A stretch of DNA of 64,000 nucleotides, taken from assembly GCF_010729895.1 (NCBI RefSeq), contig NZ_AP022612.1:620001-684000 (forward strand), in the 5' to 3' direction. This DNA is from Mycolicibacterium confluentis (lineage in GTDB: Bacteria > Actinomycetota > Actinomycetes > Mycobacteriales > Mycobacteriaceae). Each line of letters starts with the position of its first letter. Position 1 is the first letter of the stretch. Under the pieces are notes generated by a model that worked only from the letters and a program-made list of their open reading frames with translations, made no database searches and was not told where the DNA came from. Below are positions 53,141-62,511 of the stretch, one piece after another. A program made the translations under genes and the position numbers.

Positions 53141-55774
53141 GTGTACGACACCTGGCCCCTCGTCGGGCGCGACGCAGAGCTCGAACTCGTCGATGAAGTC
53201 TTCGGCGGCGGCACGGGTGGGGGGATCGTTGTCGCGGGCGTCGCCGGTATTGGAAAGACTCGGTTGGCTGACGCCGCGGCCGGTGTCGCGGCCGATCGAG
53301 GTTGGCGGGTGCAGCGACTCGTCGGTTTCCCGGTGGGACAGTCGATTCCTTTGGCTGCGTTCACCTTCGGTGTCGACGACGCCCCCGGGGCGAAGGCGGC
53401 CACGGCTGAGAACCTGATCGAAGCGCTGCGTGCGCAGGCCGAAGCGGGTGGTCTGCTCCTCGTCGTCGATGACGCCCACCATCTCGACACCCAGTCGCGC
53501 GATCTGATCGCCACGCTGCTGCGCAGCACGTCGGCCAAGGTCGTTGCGACGGTGCGGTCCGGGGAGCCGGGCGCCGACGGCGTGATCGAATCGTTCGTCG
53601 CACTCGGGCTGACTCGGTTGGAACTGTCGCCGCTGTCGCGGGCCGCCGTGGATCGACTCCTCGCTGATGTGCTCGGCGCACCGCTGAACGGCGAGAGTGC
53701 TCAGCGTATGTGGCTCAAGACGCAGGGCAATGTGATGTTTCTGCGACACCTCGTGGATCAGGAGCGACATGCCGGGCGTCTGTGCTTCCAGGGCGATCAC
53801 TGGGATTGGGCGTCCTCGGCAGAGCTCTCGGAGTCGCTTCGGGATCTGGTTGAGGTGCACATCGATGCGGCGGGCGACGACGTGCGCAAGGTGTTGGATG
53901 TCGTCGCCGTCGCGGAGGTGATCCACCCTGACCTGCTGGCGCAGCTTGTGCCTGCGGGCGCGGTGGCGGACGCCGTTGCGCGTGGACTGATCATCGCCGA
54001 CGGCTCGGGGGAGATCCGGATCGGGCACCCCCTGTACGCCGAGGTCGCGCTGTCGTCCTCTGTCGCGGAGCTGCGGCAGGTGCGCGCCCGAGTGGCCACC
54101 GCCTTGGCGGGTGCGCAACCGGTGATCGCGGTGGATCCGGTGCGGTTGGGGGTTCTATGGCACGAGTCGGCGCTGCCGCCCGATCCCGACATCCTGCTGG
54201 CTGCCGCGGATGAGTCCGCCCGGCGCCTCGACACCGGCCTGAGCGAACGCCTCGCGCGCGCCGCGGTCTCCGCGGGCGGGGGAACCGCAGCCCGGATGCG
54301 CCACGCGCGCGCTCTGCACTACCTCGGGAAGGGGGAAGACGCCGCGGCGGTGTTGGACACCGTCACCGATGCCCACCCCCGAGACGATCAGCTTGATGAC
54401 GTGATCATGCGTGCCTCGAATCTGTTCTGGGGACTGCGTCGGCCGGACGAGGCTCGCGAGGTTGTGGAGGCGGCGTTGGCGGCCGGGGCCACCGGCTCGC
54501 GACATCACACGTTGCTGGTGTTCAAGGCGCTGCAGCGGGCATTGGCGGGGTATCCCGCCGAGGCGATGGACATCGCGCGCACCGTCGACTTCGGTCAGCC
54601 GATGCCCCACGACAGCATTGGCGTGCGACAGGTCGAGATGGTGGCGTTCGGTGAACTCGGCATCGAATACTGCGATGCCGAGGCCGCGGAGTACGAACGG
54701 CTCGTCGGTGACGGTGCGCTCGCGTCATTCCATATCGTCGTGGCCGCGGATGCCCGAGTGCGCGCACTGACACTTGCCGGGAGCCTCGACAAGGTTGACG
54801 CCGTGGTCGGCGGATGCTGGCGGCGGTGCGCGGACCTGCCGGGCACCGCCGCCGCCTCTGCCCGCGGGATAGCCGGGTTGGCGTCGCTGCGCAGCGGCGA
54901 CATTCGTGCCGCGGTGCGCGATCTGGAAGCCGCGGACCGGGAGTTCGACGAGTACGGGCAGAACATCGGAATGGCCTATCGCTACCGGATCTACTACGCG
55001 GAGGCACTGGCGGTGGCGGGGCGTGCCGATGACGCCGCTGGGGCGCTGGCGGCGGCCACGTCCGACCGGCACCCGGGCCACGCCCATCTCGATTGCGCGC
55101 TGCTCCACGCCGAGGCGTGGGTGCACGCCGCACATGGTCACGTCAGCCGCGCACGCCAGAGCGCTGTGCGTGCTGCCGACCTCGCACTGTCTCGCGGTCA
55201 GCGCGCGCCCGCAGTGCACTGCCTGCAGACAGCGGTGGCTTTCGGGCAGCCCGGCGTCGAGGCGACCCTGGCCGGGCTGGCCGAGTCGGTGTACGGCCCG
55301 AGGTGCCCGATCGTCCTGCGCTACGCCCGCGCCGTCACCACGCGGGATGGTAGGGAATTGGAATGCGTGTCAAAGGAATTCGAACACATGGGGGACACCG
55401 TCGCAGCCGCCCACGCGGCCGCGGCAGCAACCATGGCCTTCAGGTCGCAGGGCCTGCGGGGGAGTGCTCTGACCGCGGGTGACCGTGCGATGGACCTGGC
55501 ACGGCGCTGCGGTGCGGCACAGGGCCCTGTGGTCGCGGAACTCACGGTGGCCTCCGCACTGACCGGTCGGCAACGGGAGGTGGCGACGCTGGTCGCCCGG
55601 GGGATGACGAACCGCGAGATTGCCGCCGCACTGTCGGTGACGGCGGCGACCGTCGAGCGGCACGTGCGACAGGCGTGCGTCAAGCTCGGTGCGCACGGTC
55701 GCGCCGACCTCGCCGTTCGGATTCGTGAGGATGGCCCCACCGCTGCCGACACGGACTCCGCAGACGGGCGGTGA
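53141..55774 (+). CDS. Large ATPase-LuxR (LAL-type) regulator
   Basis: An 877-residue paralogue of the preceding gene. Here Walker A is intact (VAGVAGIGKTRL, about 31-42), with Walker B LLLVVDDAHHLD. TPR-like helices fill the middle, and the C-terminal HTH has LTGRQREVATLVARGMTNREIAAALSVTAATVERHV. The GTG at 53141 follows GAGAGG with an eight-base gap; other GTGs lie nearby. The pair may act together, one as active ATPase and one as degenerate partner. The target is unknown; the PGRS gene upstream is the obvious candidate by position. Confidence 0.88.
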   Translation: MYDTWPLVGRDAELELVDEVFGGGTGGGIVVAGVAGIGKTRLADAAAGVAADRGWRVQRLVGFPVGQSIPLAAFTFGVDDAPGAKAATAENLIEALRAQAEAGGLLLVVDDAHHLDTQSRDLIATLLRSTSAKVVATVRSGEPGADGVIESFVALGLTRLELSPLSRAAVDRLLADVLGAPLNGESAQRMWLKTQGNVMFLRHLVDQERHAGRLCFQGDHWDWASSAELSESLRDLVEVHIDAAGDDVRKVLDVVAVAEVIHPDLLAQLVPAGAVADAVARGLIIADGSGEIRIGHPLYAEVALSSSVAELRQVRARVATALAGAQPVIAVDPVRLGVLWHESALPPDPDILLAAADESARRLDTGLSERLARAAVSAGGGTAARMRHARALHYLGKGEDAAAVLDTVTDAHPRDDQLDDVIMRASNLFWGLRRPDEAREVVEAALAAGATGSRHHTLLVFKALQRALAGYPAEAMDIARTVDFGQPMPHDSIGVRQVEMVAFGELGIEYCDAEAAEYERLVGDGALASFHIVVAADARVRALTLAGSLDKVDAVVGGCWRRCADLPGTAAASARGIAGLASLRSGDIRAAVRDLEAADREFDEYGQNIGMAYRYRIYYAEALAVAGRADDAAGALAAATSDRHPGHAHLDCALLHAEAWVHAAHGHVSRARQSAVRAADLALSRGQRAPAVHCLQTAVAFGQPGVEATLAGLAESVYGPRCPIVLRYARAVTTRDGRELECVSKEFEHMGDTVAAAHAAAAATMAFRSQGLRGSALTAGDRAMDLARRCGAAQGPVVAELTVASALTGRQREVATLVARGMTNREIAAALSVTAATVERHVRQACVKLGAHGRADLAVRIREDGPTAADTDSADGR

Positions 55775-55864
55775 TCGTGGCGTCGACACGCTCGTCTGGG
55801 TGGTCTGACCTGGTCGGCGGACGATGATTCGGTTGTCGGCAGTTTCCAGAGGGATGATGGGACG

Positions 55865-56923
55865 GTGACAGTTGTTTTGCTGGACCCTGCGCGACCGACG
55901 CTGATCCCGGTCGACGCGGTCGAACTGCTTGTCGGTGAGGTGCAGTACACCGAGGAGATACCGGTCAAGGTGCCGTGGTCGCTGCCCGGCGCACGGCCCG
56001 TCGGCACCGGCGAGGACGCCCCGACACTGGTGTCCTCGGATCCCACCCATCCGGCCGTGGCGGCGCGCATCGCCGCGGGGGAGTCGGTGATCGCCGCACC
56101 GGAACCTTCACCGGGCGAGCGTCTGCTCGAGGCCGTGGCGATCATGGACAAGCTGCGGACCAACGGCCCGTGGGAGAGCGAGCAGACCCACGACTCGCTG
56201 CGCCGCTACCTGCTCGAGGAGACCTACGAGGTCTTCGACGCCGTGCACCGCGGTGACGCCGACGAGTTGCGGGACGAACTCGGGGATGTGCTGCTGCAGG
56301 TGCTGTTCCATGCGCGTATCGCCGAAGACGCCCCAGAGAACGCCTTTTCGATCGACGACGTGGCCGACGCTCTGGTGCGCAAGCTCGTGAACCGAGTGCC
56401 CGCCGTCTTGGCGGGTGAGGAGATCTCATTGGTCGACCAACTCGCCCAGTGGGAGGAACGCAAGGCGCTCGAGAAGTCGTCACGGGAGTCGGTGCTCGAG
56501 GGCATCCCAACGGCCCAGCCCGCTTTGGCGTTGGCGCAGAAGGTGATCAGCCGAGTCCGCCAGGCCGGCCTTCCGGCCGACCTGATCCCGGCGGACCTGA
56601 CGTCGATCACGGTCTCCGAGGACGTTGATGCCGAGAATGCGCTGCGCTCAGCGGTTCTTCAGTTCATCGACACCGTGCGGACGGCAGAGAAGGCAGTCGG
56701 CTTCCAGCGTGGCGACATCGACAGCAATGCACTGGGTGAGGTCAGCGCCGAAGAGTGGCGCGCGGCGTGGCCGGTGCAGTCCACGCCGGCCGACGAGCCG
56801 CAGTCCACGCCGGCCGACGAGACTGAGTCCGCGCCGGCCGACGAGACTGAGTCCGCGCCGGCCGACGAGACTGAGTCCGCGCCGGCCGACGAAGATCAGC
56901 TGAACAGCGTCGAACCCCAGTAG
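55865..56923 (+). CDS. mazG: Nucleoside triphosphate pyrophosphohydrolase MazG
   Basis: A 352-residue MazG that hydrolyses (d)NTPs to monophosphates and PPi and clears oxidised nucleotides. The metal-binding helices are in LLEETYEVFDAVHRGDADELRDELGDVLLQVLFHARIA (residues about 116-155, EExxE then ExxD pattern). Mycobacterial MazG has one such active domain plus an extra N-terminal part, as here. The C-terminus carries five octapeptide repeats and overlaps the convergent efeB gene by 28 bases. Start at GTG 55865. Matches Rv1021. Confidence 0.94.
   Translation: MTVVLLDPARPTLIPVDAVELLVGEVQYTEEIPVKVPWSLPGARPVGTGEDAPTLVSSDPTHPAVAARIAAGESVIAAPEPSPGERLLEAVAIMDKLRTNGPWESEQTHDSLRRYLLEETYEVFDAVHRGDADELRDELGDVLLQVLFHARIAEDAPENAFSIDDVADALVRKLVNRVPAVLAGEEISLVDQLAQWEERKALEKSSRESVLEGIPTAQPALALAQKVISRVRQAGLPADLIPADLTSITVSEDVDAENALRSAVLQFIDTVRTAEKAVGFQRGDIDSNALGEVSAEEWRAAWPVQSTPADEPQSTPADETESAPADETESAPADETESAPADEDQLNSVEPQ
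56777..56896 (+). repeat. Five 24-base tandem repeats in the 3' end of mazG
   Basis: Units at 56777, 56801, 56825, 56849 and 56873, each 24 bases, encode STPADEPQ, STPADETE, SAPADETE, SAPADETE and SAPADEDQ. Units 3 and 4 are identical. The frame is kept, and the array ends at the efeB stop. Likely to vary in copy number. Confidence 0.9.
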
Positions 56924-58203
56924 GCGTCCATGTCGCCCTCGGGAATCCCAGGCGGCACGGCGAAGATCCCCGTACCGGTGTGGGTGATGTACTCGTTGAG
57001 CAGGTCACTGCGGGCCAACCGGGACTGCAGCGGAATGAACTGTGTCTCCGGGTTGCGGACGAAGGCGATGAAGAACAGGCCCGCGTCCAGGTGACCGAAC
57101 CCGTCGGTGCCGTCGGTGAAGTTGTAACCGCGGCGCAGCATTTCGATGCCGTTGTTGTGTTCCGGTGACGCCAGTCGAACGTGTGCAAGCTCGTCGATCA
57201 GCGGTTCGTCCTCGTCGTTGACCGCATCCAGGTTCAGCGGTTCGAACTCCTCAGCCAACCCGATCGGCGCGCCGCTGCCCTTGTGCCTGCCGATGACACG
57301 CTCCTGCTCGAGCAGAGTGGTGCGGTCCCACGACTCGATCCGCATCCGAATGCGGCGGGCCAACAGATAGGTGCCGCCGGTCATCCAGGCTGGGCCGTCA
57401 CCGTCGGCCACCCACACCTGCTTGTCCAGCAGGCCGGTGTCCTCGGCCTTGAGGTTGTTGGTTCCGTCCTTGAAGCCGAACAGGTTTCGTGGCGTGGTCT
57501 GGTCTCGGGTGGTCGATGACGTGCGGCCGAATCCCAACTGGGAGTAGCGCACCGCGGCCGTCCCGAACGCGACGCGGGCCAGATTGCGGACCGCATGCAC
57601 GGCGACCTGAGGGTCGTTGGCACACGCCTGGATGCAGATGTCGCCACCCGAGCGCGCCGGGTCCATGGTCTCGTTGGGGAACTTCGGCAGGTCCTTGAGC
57701 AACGCGGGACGCTGTGCGGCGATGCCGAACCTGTCCCTGCCGTCCTTGAGGAACAGCGACGGGCCGAACCCGATGGTCAGTGTGAGCTGAGAAGCGGGCA
57801 GGCCCAACGCTTCTCCGGTGTCCGACGGCGGGGAGTAGGGGTTGAGCCCGACGGCCCCGTCCTTGAACGTCTCCTCACCGCGCGTCATCCGCTCGGCCAT
57901 GTGCGTCCATTCGCGCAGCATGTCGACGAGATCCTCGCGACGGTCGCTGGTGACGTCGAACGTGGCGAAGTGCATCCGGTCCTGGGCCTCGGTGATGATG
58001 CCCGCCTGCCGCTCGCCGCGGAACGGCACCGGAGACTGCAGCAGCACGTGGCTGCTGTCGGCGGCCGACGCACGGCCGGCGACAACGCCGGCCGTGGCCG
58101 TACCCACCAGGGCGGCACCCACTCCGGCCGCGCCGAGAAGCGTTCGCCGCGAGATACCGGACGTGGGCGCTACCTGACCTGTTTCACTGTCCTGCGATGA
58201 CAC
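56896..58203 (-). CDS. efeB: Deferrochelatase/DyP-type peroxidase EfeB
   Basis: A 435-residue Tat-exported heme protein. The Tat signal is ISRRTLLGAAGVGAAL (about 18-33) with cleavage near residue 48. DyP marks are GFKDGTNN (catalytic Asp), the proximal heme His in VAVHAVRN and distal Arg in YLLARRIRM. It oxidises ferrous iron or takes iron from heme in the EfeUOB system. The start is GTG at 58203, overlapping efeO by 20 bases. Its 3' end overlaps mazG. Confidence 0.92.
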   Translation of the reverse strand: MSSQDSETGQVAPTSGISRRTLLGAAGVGAALVGTATAGVVAGRASAADSSHVLLQSPVPFRGERQAGIITEAQDRMHFATFDVTSDRREDLVDMLREWTHMAERMTRGEETFKDGAVGLNPYSPPSDTGEALGLPASQLTLTIGFGPSLFLKDGRDRFGIAAQRPALLKDLPKFPNETMDPARSGGDICIQACANDPQVAVHAVRNLARVAFGTAAVRYSQLGFGRTSSTTRDQTTPRNLFGFKDGTNNLKAEDTGLLDKQVWVADGDGPAWMTGGTYLLARRIRMRIESWDRTTLLEQERVIGRHKGSGAPIGLAEEFEPLNLDAVNDEDEPLIDELAHVRLASPEHNNGIEMLRRGYNFTDGTDGFGHLDAGLFFIAFVRNPETQFIPLQSRLARSDLLNEYITHTGTGIFAVPPGIPEGDMDAYWGSTLFS

Positions 58204-59356
58204 CCTGCACCTGACTGACTTCCTTGGACAGGGCGTCGATGGCCCGCGAAAGCTCTTGGCGCTGCGGTTCGGTCACCTTGTCGTACGACACAAAGCCGTC
58301 ACCGGCGCGCAGCCTCATCAGCAGCGCCTCGACTTCGGCGAATCGTTGGTCGACGCGCTTGCCGAGGTCGGGGTCGCGCTCGTCGAGGATGGGACGCACC
58401 GAGGCGACGGCGGTCTGGCTGCCCTGCACGTTGGCGTTGAAGTCCCACAGGTCGGTGTGGCTGAAGATGTCCTCCTCGCCGGTGATCTTGCTGGCGGCGA
58501 CCTCATCCAGGAGGCCCTGGGCGCCGCCGGCGATCTGGGTGGAGTCGATCTTGAAGTCGGGGGCCTTGACGCCGGCGTCGAGCTCCTTGACGTCGGCCAG
58601 CAGCTGGTCGGCGATCGCGTTGGTGTCCGGCTGCAGGCCGCTGACCCACAGGTCCTTCTCCAGCCGGTGGAAGCCGGTCCACTTCTGGCCCTCTTCGAGG
58701 TCGGCCTCACGCAGGTCGATGCGCGGGTCCAGGTCGTTGGGGAACGACTCGGCGACGGGCTCGATGCGCTCGTAGTAGGTGCGGGCGATCGGGAACTGTG
58801 CCTTGGCGGCCTCGATGTCGCCGCGCTTGATCGCATCGACGAACAGCTGGGTGGCCGGGATCAGCGCGTCGACCTGGCTGTTGATGTAGCGCTTGTAGCT
58901 GTCGGCGGCGTCCTTGAATTTGCCCTCGGTGTCGACCTCGACGGCGTCGCCGGTGACCGTGAATTCGCTGCGGATGCCGTCGCCGACCATGCCGGGCTTG
59001 CAGGCGAGCTGGTAGGTGCCGGGCTCGGACAGCTGAACGATCAGCTTGCGGTTCAGGCCGGGCGAGATGTTCTCGACCTCACCCATCACCCGCTCGCCCT
59101 CGCCGTAGACATAGAACTCGGTGACCTTGTTCCCGTTGTTGGTGACCAGGAAGGTGTTGGCACCCGTCGTGCCCTCGGTCGACGACAGCTCGCATGCGTC
59201 GTCGGACGCCGTGACCTTCACCTCGGTGGCCGACTTGGCGCCGTCGGCGCTGTCGGTGGACTCCTTGGCCGTGCAGGCTGCCAGGGAGAGACCGGCCAGG
59301 ATCGCGGCGGCGGTGGCCGCGGCGGCCTTGGCGGTCATTGGGGAGACAACGTTCAC
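58184..59356 (-). CDS. efeO: Iron uptake periplasmic protein EfeO (cupredoxin plus M75 imelysin-like)
   Basis: A 390-residue lipoprotein. A signal with lipobox LAAC (about residues 25-28) is followed by a cupredoxin-like domain (about 45-135, with Cys in YQLACKPGMVG) and an M75 imelysin-like helical domain (about 150-385), including the conserved HxxE-type GFHRLEKDLW. It delivers iron to EfeU. The GTG at 59356 overlaps the efeU stop as GTGA, with GAAAGG before it; an ATG six codons later is possible. Confidence 0.92.
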   Translation of the reverse strand: MNVVSPMTAKAAAATAAAILAGLSLAACTAKESTDSADGAKSATEVKVTASDDACELSSTEGTTGANTFLVTNNGNKVTEFYVYGEGERVMGEVENISPGLNRKLIVQLSEPGTYQLACKPGMVGDGIRSEFTVTGDAVEVDTEGKFKDAADSYKRYINSQVDALIPATQLFVDAIKRGDIEAAKAQFPIARTYYERIEPVAESFPNDLDPRIDLREADLEEGQKWTGFHRLEKDLWVSGLQPDTNAIADQLLADVKELDAGVKAPDFKIDSTQIAGGAQGLLDEVAASKITGEEDIFSHTDLWDFNANVQGSQTAVASVRPILDERDPDLGKRVDQRFAEVEALLMRLRAGDGFVSYDKVTEPQRQELSRAIDALSKEVSQVQGVIAGQ

Positions 59357-60273
59357 TTGGTTGACCTTTCAGGTTGAGTGCTGGGTTCCGGGTCCGGAGT
59401 CGGATCAGGTCTGGCTGCGCTGCTCAGGGGGCGGAGGAACAGTGCGAGCACGACGACGATGTAGGTCAGCCAGCACACCAGCTGAAGCACCGTGGGCGTG
59501 GGGTTGATGTTGAAGATGCCCTGAATGGCCTCGCCGTACCAGGAGGACCAGTTGAACCAGGACGTGATGTCGAACGCCTTGCTGGAAAGGCCCGGCAGCC
59601 AACCGACGGTCTGCAGGGCGCCGATGCCGTAGGACAGGATGCCCGCGGCGACCACGATCAGGAACGCGCCGGTGTATTTGAAGAACTTCCCGAGATCCAG
59701 GCGGACCGCACCCCTGTACATGCCGTAGGCGATCGCCGCGGCGACGAGCACGCCCACGATCAGCCCGAAGAGCGGCCACAGCGTCTCCGCTTCGGCGTAG
59801 CCGACCATGAACAGTGCGGTCTCGACGCCTTCGCGGCCCACCGCCAGGAAGGACAGCGTCACCACGGCCAGCGCGCCGGTTTCGAGGGCCTGTGCCATCT
59901 CAGACTTCAATTGCCCCGACATGCCCGCCGCGGCCTTCTTCATCCACAGCACCATGGTCGTCACGATCACGACGGCGATCAGGGAGGCGACTCCCGCGAT
60001 GGCCTCGGCCGCCAGGCCGGTGACGGTGTTCTCGCCGAACTGGATGACCACGAACACGGCAACGGTCATCGCGATTGCTGCGCCGACGCCCAGCCAGACC
60101 CATTTGAGTGCGTCGCGGCGATCGGATTTCACCAGGAAAGCCACCAGGATCATGACCACGATCGAGGCTTCCAAGCCTTCGCGAAGGCCGATCAGACCAC
60201 TGCCGAAGACCTGGGTTGACATGCTCGGACCGGCCATCAGCAGGGTGACCGGAAGATCCCCGAGGGAAGTCAT
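59353..60273 (-). CDS. efeU: Iron permease EfeU (FTR1 family)
   Basis: A 306-residue integral membrane permease with about seven helices. Both iron-binding REGLE-type motifs are present: LREGLEAS (about 31-38) and GREGVETALF (about 155-164). The ATG at 60273 was preferred to a GTG ten codons upstream because AAGGGA lies eight bases before it. First gene of efeUOB, with an IdeR-like box 53 bases upstream, so repressed by iron through IdeR as inferred. Confidence 0.93.
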   Translation of the reverse strand: MTSLGDLPVTLLMAGPSMSTQVFGSGLIGLREGLEASIVVMILVAFLVKSDRRDALKWVWLGVGAAIAMTVAVFVVIQFGENTVTGLAAEAIAGVASLIAVVIVTTMVLWMKKAAAGMSGQLKSEMAQALETGALAVVTLSFLAVGREGVETALFMVGYAEAETLWPLFGLIVGVLVAAAIAYGMYRGAVRLDLGKFFKYTGAFLIVVAAGILSYGIGALQTVGWLPGLSSKAFDITSWFNWSSWYGEAIQGIFNINPTPTVLQLVCWLTYIVVVLALFLRPLSSAARPDPTPDPEPSTQPERSTK

Positions 60274-60307
60274 ATGGGTCGTCCCTTGAATGTGAAGTTT
60301 CACGCCC

Positions 60308-60327
60308 AGCTTTGGCTTGCCAAAGCT
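60308..60327. repeat. Perfect 8-4-8 inverted repeat upstream of efeU
   Basis: AGCTTTGG cttg CCAAAGCT, a perfect palindrome that shares two bases with the IdeR-like box. It may be a second operator or an mRNA leader hairpin. Confidence 0.6.
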
Positions 60328-60344
60328 AGGTGTGGCTCACCTTA
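60326..60344. promoter_or_regulatory. IdeR-like iron box upstream of efeU
   Basis: CTAGGTGTGGCTCACCTTA matches the 19-base IdeR consensus TTAGGTTAGGCTAACCTAA at 14 positions, including all of AGGT, GGCT and ACCT. It lies between efeU and lpqU, which diverge, so it could act on both; the efeU side is closer. Confidence 0.7.
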
Positions 60345-60459
60345 GCAGTGGGCCCAGAGGCAGGGTACAACTTCGCGCCGCGCCTCCCGAAGGGACGAAC
60401 TGCTCTGTCGTCGTGGGACGATGGTTGTGATCTACAACGGGGTGAGGGAGGCCGTGTCG

Positions 60460-61182
60460 GTGCGTTGGCTGCAGACTGCCGCCGTGGTGGGCGCGACGGC
60501 CGTGCTGCTGGCGTCGAGCTGTTCCTGGCAGGTCGGCACCCCGATTCCGGAGGGCGTTCCGCCCCCCACTGGCGACCCGGTTCCCGCGGTGGACATCGAG
60601 GCCAAGGGCCGTCCCGCAGATCAACTGCACGACTGGGCGGCGGCCCGCGCGCCATCCCTGGAGATGCCGGTGACCGCACTGGAGGCCTACGCCTATGCGG
60701 CCCGCGTGGCTGAGGTGGTGAACCCGACGTGCCAGCTTGCGTGGCCCACCCTGGCCGGCATCGGCATGGTGGAGAGCCATCACGGCACCTACCGCGGTTC
60801 GACCGTGAAGCCCAACGGCGATGTCCGCCCGCCGATTCGGGGGGTGCGCCTCGACGGCACCGCGGGCAACATGATGATCCCCGACACCGACGGCGGAGAA
60901 CTCGACGGCGACGGCCACCTGGACCGCGCCATGGGTCCCATGCAGTTCATTCCCGACACTTGGAAGCTCTACGGCGTCGACGCCAACAACGACGGCGAGA
61001 TCAGCCCCGACAACATCGACGACGCGGCACTGTCCGCCGCGGGGTACCTGTGCTCGCGCGGTAAGGACCTGTCCAAGCCGAAGGGATGGATGGCGGCGCT
61101 GCGGGCCTACAACTACTCCGACCAGTACGCCCGCATGGTGCGCGATTGGGCCACGGCCTACGCCACTGGGCACTCGCTCTGA
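60460..61182 (+). CDS. lpqU: Lipoprotein LpqU, lytic transglycosylase
   Basis: A 240-residue lipoprotein with a hydrophobic signal (TAAVVGATAVLLASSC) and lipobox-like ASSC, placing it on the outer face of the membrane. The lytic transglycosylase-like domain (about 65-235) has the catalytic Glu in GIGMVESHHGTY and the motif GPMQFIPDTW. It should cut peptidoglycan glycan strands. The GTG at 60460 is best spaced from AGGGAGG (8 bases). Matches Rv1022. Ends three bases before the convergent MocR gene stop. Confidence 0.92.
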   Translation: MRWLQTAAVVGATAVLLASSCSWQVGTPIPEGVPPPTGDPVPAVDIEAKGRPADQLHDWAAARAPSLEMPVTALEAYAYAARVAEVVNPTCQLAWPTLAGIGMVESHHGTYRGSTVKPNGDVRPPIRGVRLDGTAGNMMIPDTDGGELDGDGHLDRAMGPMQFIPDTWKLYGVDANNDGEISPDNIDDAALSAAGYLCSRGKDLSKPKGWMAALRAYNYSDQYARMVRDWATAYATGHSL

Positions 61183-61185
61183 GCG

Positions 61186-62505
61186 TCACACCAGCTGCCG
61201 AATCCGGCGCAGGGCGTCCGCAAGCTCATCCAGCGTCGGGGTGGCCAGCGCCAGTCGCAGCGCGTTCGGGGCGGCGCCGCCGGTGCTGAACGCGTCCGCG
61301 GTGGACACCAGCACCCCGACTTCGGCCAGCCGACGGGCGGCGATGTCGGCGCGGCTGTCCTCGGGCAGGGTGAGCCAGCCGCTGTAGGAGCCGGGATGAG
61401 CCCGGTAGTCCAGCCCGGCCAGCGTGTCGCGGGCCAGTGTCTGGCGGGCCCGGGCGTCGTCGCGGCGCAGCTTCTCCAGGCGGAGCACGGTGCCGTCGGT
61501 CAGCCACCGTCGCATCAGCGCGGCGGTCAGCGGAGCCATTCCCCAACTGCCGGTGCGCAACCGGCGGATCAGCGCGTCACGGTGGTCCGGTGGCGTCACC
61601 ACGAATCCCACCCGCAGCCCGGTCGCCAGGTTCTTCGACATGCTGCCCACGTACAGCGTCCGCTCCGGCGCCAGCGTCTGCAGCGGTGGCGGTGCCTCTG
61701 GTTCCAGGAAGGCGTAGGTGCCGTCCTCGATGATCGCCAGATCGTGCCGGCGGGCCAGGTCGACGACCCGGTGCCGGCTGGATTCGTCCAGCACATAACC
61801 GAGCGGGTTGTGCAGCGTCGGGATGAGATAGATCACCCGCACCGGCCGGTGCGCACACCACCAGCGCAGGTGTTCGACGTCCAGCCCGTCAGCAGAGGTG
61901 CGCACCGGGGCGAGCTCCAGATGATGCCCGGCCGCGGACATCTTGACCCCCGGATAGGTCAGGGCGTCGGCGGCCACGACGGTGCCCGGCGCGGAGACCG
62001 CGCCCAACGCGGCGTCCACACCCTGCTGGGCGCCGGCGGTCAGCGCCACATCCCGGGGTGCGACGTCGATGCCGCGCTCCAGCAGATAGGTGGCGACGGC
62101 GGCGCGGTCCCGTTCGCGGCCCTCCGGGGGTGGTTGCAGTAGCAGTGCGCCGAGATCACCCTCGCTCGACAAGTCCCGCAACGCATTTCGCAGCAGGTCG
62201 TTCTGTTCGGCGGCCAGCGGCTGATTGAACGACAGATCGGCGACGCGGCTGCCGCGTGGCAGGCGGCGCGGTTCGAGGCCGGAGAACCCGCTCCGGTCGC
62301 GGACGAACGTCCCGCGGCCCGGCTCGCCCACCACCAGCCCTGCCGCGGCCAGGTCGCGGTAGACCTTGGTGGCCGTCGCCAGCGCGATTCCGTAGGTGTG
62401 GGCCAGCTCGCGATGGGTCGGCAGCCGGGCGCCCGCGGGCAGGGTGCCCTCGCGGATCCGGCGGGCGAGGTCGTCGGCGACGACTGAGGAGCGCTGCGGC
62501 CTCAT
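61186..62505 (-). CDS. MocR-type GntR regulator with aminotransferase domain
   Basis: A 439-residue fusion of an N-terminal GntR winged helix (about 1-75, LPTHRELAHTYGIALATATKVYRDLAAAGLV) and a fold-type I aminotransferase domain (about 100-439). PLP-site features: NPLGYV, EDGTYAFLE, and the Lys in GSMSKNLATGLRVGF. Such proteins use PLP or amino acids as effectors and do not usually catalyse transamination. The ATG at 62505 is preferred to an upstream TTG. Divergent from the thioesterase gene, 86 bases away. Confidence 0.9.
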   Translation of the reverse strand: MRPQRSSVVADDLARRIREGTLPAGARLPTHRELAHTYGIALATATKVYRDLAAAGLVVGEPGRGTFVRDRSGFSGLEPRRLPRGSRVADLSFNQPLAAEQNDLLRNALRDLSSEGDLGALLLQPPPEGRERDRAAVATYLLERGIDVAPRDVALTAGAQQGVDAALGAVSAPGTVVAADALTYPGVKMSAAGHHLELAPVRTSADGLDVEHLRWWCAHRPVRVIYLIPTLHNPLGYVLDESSRHRVVDLARRHDLAIIEDGTYAFLEPEAPPPLQTLAPERTLYVGSMSKNLATGLRVGFVVTPPDHRDALIRRLRTGSWGMAPLTAALMRRWLTDGTVLRLEKLRRDDARARQTLARDTLAGLDYRAHPGSYSGWLTLPEDSRADIAARRLAEVGVLVSTADAFSTGGAAPNALRLALATPTLDELADALRRIRQLV

Positions 62506-62511
62506 GCGTCC

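Noticed and set aside
58256..59377. A 373-codon plus-strand frame opposite efeO
   Set aside because: efeO is clearly coding and coupled to efeU and efeB. The antisense frame has no motif.
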